From: Triops longicaudatus
Taxonomy: Eukaryota > Arthropoda > Branchiopoda > Notostraca > Triopsidae
Reading direction: 5' to 3'
DNA: 64,000 nt
Assembly (NCBI GenBank): GCA_022885665.1
Contig: JAGQDJ010000016.1
Span: 1-64,000, forward strand
A model generated the notes under the pieces. It saw nothing but the letters and a program-made list of their open reading frames with translations. It was not told the origin of the DNA and searched no databases. Positions 36,908 to 64,000 of the stretch are shown here, in pieces; positions within the stretch are counted from its first letter, which is position 1, and the number at the start of each line of letters is the position of its first letter. Both the position numbers and the translations under genes were made by a program.

Positions 36908-37366
36908 TTGCAACAATTGTCTGCCAAGCAAATTGGCGCAGCTATGGACACTGCTGCCCACGGCTCCAGCTCCTACATTGCTCCTGACGGCCAAAAGATC
37001 CAAATGAGCTGGGTTGCTGATGAAAACGGGTACCTTGCCACCGGAGACCGCCTCCCTACTCTCCCCCCAGTGCCGGCCGAGATTGCTGCCATGTTGCCCA
37101 CTCTCCCCAAACTCACCCCCGAACAATGGGCTGCCGCTCCCGCTGTTGCTGCTGCCCAGCCTGCTTACGATGCTCCGATGTACGGAGCTCCAAAAATCCA
37201 AACTCCAGTTGCCGTTCCAGTGGCTCCTGCTGCTCCTAAATACGAGGCTCCCAAGATGGAAACGCCCAAAGCCTACGCTCCCGTTTATCAAGCACCCGAT
37301 GCTCCGGCTCCCGTTGTCCCCGTCGCCCCTGTACCCGCCAAGCCTGCTTACAACCGTTACTATTAA
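36908..37366 (+). CDS. RR-type (Rebers-Riddiford) cuticle protein, 5' truncated
   Basis: The frame covers about 150 aa ending YNRYY-stop. It starts within LQQLSAKQIGAAMDTAAHG and runs through the second half of a chitin_bind_4 domain: SSSYIAPDGQKIQMSWVADENGYLATGDRLPTLPP, which fits the RR-1 consensus (Y-x-aPDGq...V-ADENGY.p.G.hLPTPPP). A tail with repeated AP/APV/PKYEAP units follows, common in cuticle proteins. RR domains bind chitin. The first half of the domain and the signal peptide are absent. Upstream, the frame is open only to a TGA at about 36860, no AG acceptor lies in between, and the sequence there belongs to another gene. AATAAA follows 31 bp after the stop. It is a gene fragment, a fusion or a misassembly. 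Confidence 0.8.
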   Translation: MQQLSAKQIGAAMDTAAHGSSSYIAPDGQKIQMSWVADENGYLATGDRLPTLPPVPAEIAAMLPTLPKLTPEQWAAAPAVAAAQPAYDAPMYGAPKIQTPVAVPVAPAAPKYEAPKMETPKAYAPVYQAPDAPAPVVPVAPVPAKPAYNRYY

Positions 37367-37396
37367 AGAATGTATTATATCAGAAATCAGATGACA

Positions 37397-37402
37397 AATA
37401 AA
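37397..37402 (+). terminator. poly(A) signal of the RR cuticle gene
   Basis: AATAAA lies 31 bp after the cuticle stop codon, a normal spacing for an arthropod 3'UTR. Confidence 0.6.
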
Positions 37403-37758
37403 CTTTCATTTTCTATATACGTCTTTATCCATTTCTCTCTCAACAGTTTAAAAGCAGTTGTCTTTCAGGTTAATCTCTTTTCAATGTAGCAGAGATGTAT
37501 TTCACCAATAAGCGAAACAGAAATTCGCGAAGCAAGAAGGACAAGTTGGGTCTTGTACGCACTTGATTTCTTCCTTGCAAAAATTGAAGCAGCGCATGGA
37601 TAAGCGTCCAACGGTACGTTTAACGGTGTTCTTTGTTGACATTTCCCTTTCAGTAACCCCACGTAGAGAACCGCAGGGCTGGGAGCATCTACGGACATCT
37701 TGACTATAAAATCTATCGGCATGAAAACCTAGAAATCAGTCCATTTCTCGCTTCTCAG

Positions 37759-37929
37759 GAACACAGGATCGGTTGAATGGGTTGCAGCCGATGGCCAAAA
37801 GGTGTCTCTGTCTTGGGTGGTTGACGAAAACGGCTACCAACCTTCTGGCAGCCACTTGCCTACACCTCCGCCCATGCCAGCCGAGATTGCCGCTATGTTA
37901 CCTACCCTGCCTAAGCTCTCTGATGAAGA
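37759..37929 (+). pseudogene. orphan exon of a second RR-type cuticle protein
   Basis: A 171-bp block between a TTCTCAG acceptor and a GTAAGT donor codes NTGSVEWVAADGQKVSLSW, then VVDENGYQPSGSHLPTPPPMPAEIAAMLPTLPKLSDEE. This is the C-terminal half of an RR-1 chitin-binding domain plus a linker very similar to the neighbouring gene (PAEIAAMLPTLPKL in both). I cannot find the preceding exon (signal peptide and first half of RR) or the following exon within 2 kb. It may be one surviving exon of a tandem copy, or an exon of a gene whose other parts lie elsewhere. Confidence 0.65.
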
Positions 37930-38500
37930 GTAAGTAGAGCAACCTCACCATACTATGAACTGAGATGGGGATCTCCGACCGAAAACACCCATCATGAATT
38001 TCAGACGAGAAAATATTTTAATTTGAACAAATCAGTCATTAAAACAATAAATCAAAAGCAAATAACAAACTGATTAATAAATTAAGTAAAATACATTAAA
38101 ATCTGGCTATAACGTACAAGTACTGGGACCGAGTATTTGTCCATTATAGCTGACTACGTAATGACCAAAACTCGAATAAAAGCTTTTTAATTTCGCCGCT
38201 ATTTGAGGTCTTGTACACAAGTGTCGCTATCTTGTTGTAGCTAGTGTACGTTATAGCGCCATGTAACGGGTAAATAGAAAAGTACACAGGTAATTCCGAA
38301 TTAACATAATTAACCGACATGTCTGCAATATGGAGATTAAAGAACGCAAATTGTTCGCCTCAACGAGAGGATTCAGAATCTGTATGAATTATTGCACTAG
38401 CCCTTCAAATAAGCGAGAAAACTGAGCTTGAATATGAAATTATGCCCTGAGGGCGTCTCAGGAGCCAAAAATTTTGAAATCCCATAAGGAATAACAGGGG
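37930..38500. other. no gene seen
   Basis: AT-rich sequence with no recognised exon. The partner exon expected after the donor at 37930 was not found. Confidence 0.4.
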
Positions 38501-38514
38501 AAAAAGTGCGATGC

Positions 38515-38745
38515 ACGTTGCATCATGCTTTTGTGGCCTCGTTCACCCTTTCCTATCCCCTGTCCTGCTTCCCGTGGTACTCTTGGCAATTCCATTTTAT
38601 TGGGATATACCAGGCACTATAGGAAAGCAGGACAGGGCACAGCCAGGGTTTTTTTCCTCTGAAAAACCAAACCTCAGACACGGGGAATCCAACCCACGAC
38701 CTCACTATCCCAAGTCCAGGACTTAGACCGCTTGGCCAAAACACT
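38515..38745 (-). mobile_element. tRNA-derived SINE (tRNA-Leu-like head)
   Basis: On the minus strand a pol III A box TGGCCAAGCGGTCTAAG (around 38728-38738) is followed by a B box GGGTTGGATTCCC (38683-38695). The text between (CTGGACT...GAGGTCGTG) fits a type II tRNA such as tRNA-Leu, but it does not fold into a complete gene. The body then holds an inverted repeat, CCTGTCCTGCTT against AAGCAGGACAGG, and AATAAAAT. The outer limits are approximate because no target duplication was identified. Confidence 0.65.
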
Positions 38746-39403
38746 TTATGATTGCTTTACACAAACACATGTATAAATTCAAAAGATAGATTTTTGAGAC
38801 CACAGTCCATTAATGGAGTCGTGGCTTATCTTACTGATTACTTGTTTTAAATTCCAAAAAATCCGGTGGTTTGTTACCTATGTAACTTGTCACAGATGCT
38901 AACTAGTACTGTTCTTTGATTATTTCTAGAATTTTTCTGTCAGGGCGTTTGTTCAAAATAAAGTACTATAGTCAACACTTAAGGTTCAGGCAAATTTCTA
39001 TGTATTACGACGTACAGAACATTTTCAAGTAATTCCAATTGATGAATTTGGAATTACAGGAATCTTATTGCATACAAAGTATGAGGAATCTCCTTGAACG
39101 TAATCCGTAAGTTGATATTGAACTTATGAACTCAAAATTGAATAAAATAACAAAAAAAATTACACATTCACAACACTGCTTCACATCTCATGGGCAAGAG
39201 TTGACATTAGTAAAGCTAAGTAAAAAAACAAGATTCTGGTTAAATCAGTATAAACACATTGACAGCCAGCACAGCAAAGCGCTTGCATTCCTTTCGTTAT
39301 TTGAAATATAAATGTTACTTATGGTATGTTGATCGTTCACTTGTCATTAATGAAGACTAGAGCTGTTCATTTATTATTTCTTAGAATTCTTTCAGGTAGG
39401 GAA
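38746..39403. other. intergenic, no gene seen
   Basis: No coding signal was found. TTTATT at 39370-39375 is AATAAA on the minus strand and could end the timeless transcript, which would place the MITE at 39404-39523 inside its 3'UTR. Confidence 0.35.
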
Positions 39404-39523
39404 CAGTGGCGCAGCGAAGAGGGGCCCCCCGAAATTATATTCTTGTGTGCAAGTAAGCTCAGTAGCAGCATCAAGAAAAAGTTCCCCCCCCCCCCCCCGA
39501 AAAAATTCCTGGCTGCGCCCCTG
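39404..39523. mobile_element. 120-bp hAT-like MITE
   Basis: The left terminus is CAGTGGCGCAGCGAAG. The right terminus, read inward on the minus strand, is CAGGGGCGCAGCCAGG, so the two form an imperfect 16-bp terminal inverted repeat. The interior has G/C runs (GGGGCCCCCC and a run of C). There is no coding capacity. The bordering 8-mers (GTAGGGAA and CATTAAAC) do not match, so the target duplication has decayed or the ends are misjudged. It lies about 130 bp from the timeless stop codon. Confidence 0.75.
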
Positions 39524-39650
39524 CATTAAACACTTCTTGGTGAATTCTAGTCATCCTGTATTTCGCGATCCTTCGCAGATACGCAATGTAGAACAGAAAT
39601 TATGAAAAATTCGACTGTATTTTAAAGATACAGCACCTACAAGGTACGTT

Positions 39651-61965
<22,315 letters not shown>

Positions 61966-64000
61966 CTGTAATAAAAAAAGATGAACGGAATGGCTTATAT
62001 TAGTTTCATATGCAAGGAAACATGTTGACGACAACAAAGGACTGCCAATACGATCCAGTTTCTGCGAAAAAACGCGACGAGCTTAACCGCAGAACGAGTC
62101 AAAGAGTGGAGATTAAAGGGTTCCAGGGGAGATCGAAAGAAAACGGGGACCGTAAAGGGAGAAGAGAGAAAAGAAACGTTGATATCATTTGCATATATCA
62201 AGTTGGTCTGCAGAATTTTTGGCCTTTTCTTTGACCTATCGCGTGGCGTTGTGCGGTACAAAAAGCTGGGGAAATATACGATACAGCAAGGCTATGAACT
62301 TGCCCCGCCTCGATGACCTTGCCGCAGGCACAAGGCGGAACCGTGTTGACATAGGCTGTAACTTTACACTGAATTATTAAAATGTCTACAGATTTGAAAC
62401 GGATGAGAAATACACAGAAAACGCTAAACACGCTTGTGTCCCTTTCTCTTCAACTGTTTTTGTTCACATTAGCCCCTTAGGCAAACTACCAATCATTGCC
62501 CCTTTCAAACATTTATAAAAATTTTTCGACATATAAGTAAATAATTCTGTAATAAAAGATGTACTAATGAGTTCTACTGTAACTTAGAAAGTATTATTAG
62601 CGCTTTACAAATACGGTGTCAAATGTTGCATTCAATTTAAACCATTGCAATTCAAAGTTCACATAAGTCAATAATTCGTAAAACTTAAAATAATAAAAAA
62701 ATACTTTTAATGTATATATTTGTTATTGTTTTAACTGTTACATCAACAACTACTAAAGTGAAACGATGTACGGCAATGAGCAAAGCTTACGCTGTCGCCG
62801 CCAGAATCGCGCTAACGGTGACAGGGAACTGTTCTGTTTTTATAAGGCAATTTGCTCACTTCAGAAAATTTTGATGAAGCAAAATACGGAGGCCAATAGG
62901 TTAAACTCATTCACCGTTAGTGATTTATTTTTAACTTAATTTTACAACAATCAAATCGTGTACTGAAGAAATAGGTCTGGTTCAAAAGGAGGTCAAAAAG
63001 GGACTAACTGTTACAGGCTGAGTAAAGGGGATTTCATTCTTACCAATAATGAATTTTAGTCCTACAGTGGGCGGCTACGAAATTTAACTGTTGGGTAACA
63101 ATGATATTGAACATAGTGGATATTTTGTCCATCGTACTATTTCTATCCACGACAAAAAAGGCACAGTAAATGTACACAAAAACCTTTCGTGCTTTAGCAC
63201 GGAACACACGCCAATGAAAGAAATAAAAAAAAATACTTAAAATATCCTAGTTGGTAGTTAATACAGCTTTGAAAATATTTTATATCTAAATTTCAATTTC
63301 TGAAGTTAAAAAGTGAAACTTTAAATGAAACATAAGGTGTCTACTTAATTTGTCAGCCTAGTTGACTTTATCCCTTGAAAGACAAATGGAAGACAAGGAA
63401 AAAAAAAAACGAGTTTGGCGTGAAGATTTCTGTGTTTGTCTTCTAAGCTGGCTCTGTCGTCATTGAAACCGTGTGTTTTTGACATGTTTGCTGGAAAAGG
63501 CCTCGCGTCTCCGCAACAAAAGCAGCAGATTAAAGGTCGGACAACGTCAAGCATTTAACTGGTCAAGGCGGTTGGTAGTCAGGTGCCTTCGACAACTTCA
63601 CTTCATATCTCTTTATATTAAGCTGGGTGCAGGAGACAAAGAAGCCTCTCCAGCTTTTCTTCTTCCCAGCCGCCTATCATCTAGTACCAGCAGAAGTAGA
63701 CTAAATCTTCGACACAAGCCACACTTCATCACTGCGATGAAGAAGAACTCGGACGACAAACGGCAGCACAGCAGGTGCACTGGATGTCCAATCCACTTAG
63801 CTTTATCCCATCGTTCCTTTCAGCATTCATAACACCTCCCTCACTGGCGTCATTCTGCATCCGCGCGTTTTATACACTTCTGCTCACTTAGTTTCCTCGC
63901 GAAGAAAAATTATACTCTCTCCAAAGAGCAACAATAAAAAATTGAAAAAACCCTTTTACACTTGATAGGTCCTGTTATAACCTGCGCCCGATAGTAACCT
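61966..64000. other. right edge, probably further timeless intron
   Basis: The 61882-61965 exon has an acceptor and needs an upstream exon, so this stretch is expected to be timeless intron. I could not recognise an exon in it. A 119-aa + strand frame at 63473-63832 has no domain. Confidence 0.4.

Noticed and set aside
38683..38738. Functional tRNA gene
   Set aside because: A and B boxes are present, but the acceptor stem and complete cloverleaf are not; it fits a SINE head.
63473..63832. 119-aa + strand frame near the right edge
   Set aside because: No domain and a random-looking Ser/Arg mix; it does not match timeless.

Overview
This is eukaryotic DNA, almost certainly from an arthropod and most likely a crustacean. 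The spliced genes have short GT-AG introns (about 50-350 bp in the left part) in AT-rich sequence. The gene set includes an RR-type cuticle protein, a secreted animal haem peroxidase, a timeless/timeout homologue and a CCHamide neuropeptide whose core (GCLSFGHSCFGAH) resembles crustacean CCHamides. I cannot name the species. All products are named from recognised protein motifs, not from a database search. Exon borders were chosen by hand from GT/AG sites and reading phase, so single-base errors are possible.

Layout. 1-14.7 kb is compact and gene-dense. It holds SLC35B1 (+, ER nucleotide/nucleotide-sugar carrier), pygopus (-, Wnt co-activator), DHX34 (+, RNA helicase of nonsense-mediated decay), a six-unit polyubiquitin gene (+) with a heat-shock type promoter and a 5'UTR intron, and a FASTKD4/TBRG4-like mitochondrial RNA protein (-). 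The reconstructed proteins of SLC35B1 (315 aa), DHX34 (1165 aa) and FASTKD4 (630 aa) match the usual family lengths closely. A doubtful small gene (+) follows at 15.0 kb. A 12-exon secreted haem peroxidase (-) fills 16.0-21.05 kb, with a possible distant TATA promoter near 23.6 kb.

21-34 kb is sparse. The recognised items are the CCHamide precursor (-, 30-31 kb) and a decayed partial copy of timeless (32.35-32.9 kb). 33.7-39.5 kb is a patchwork. It has a hAT-like repeat carrying a 142-bp G run and the window's only N, four in-phase exons of an unrecognised disordered protein that run directly into a cuticle-protein exon, an orphan second cuticle exon, a tRNA-derived SINE and a 120-bp hAT-like MITE.

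From 39.65 kb to the right edge the window is dominated by one gene, timeless/timeout (-). Ten exons coding the C-terminal half are present. Eight lie within 3 kb, and the last two are reached only across introns of 5.1 kb and 14.1 kb. The N-terminal half must lie beyond 64 kb. The apparent gene desert at 42.6-61.9 kb is therefore intron, holding microsatellites and two AT-rich minisatellites.

The genes do not form a single pathway. Most are housekeeping functions: mRNA decay, ER transport, protein turnover, mitochondrial RNA and replication-fork protection. Added to these are Wnt signalling, cuticle/extracellular chemistry and a neuropeptide. The points most worth following up are the CCHamide precursor, the partial timeless duplication, the chimeric junction at about 36.9 kb, and the very large timeless introns.
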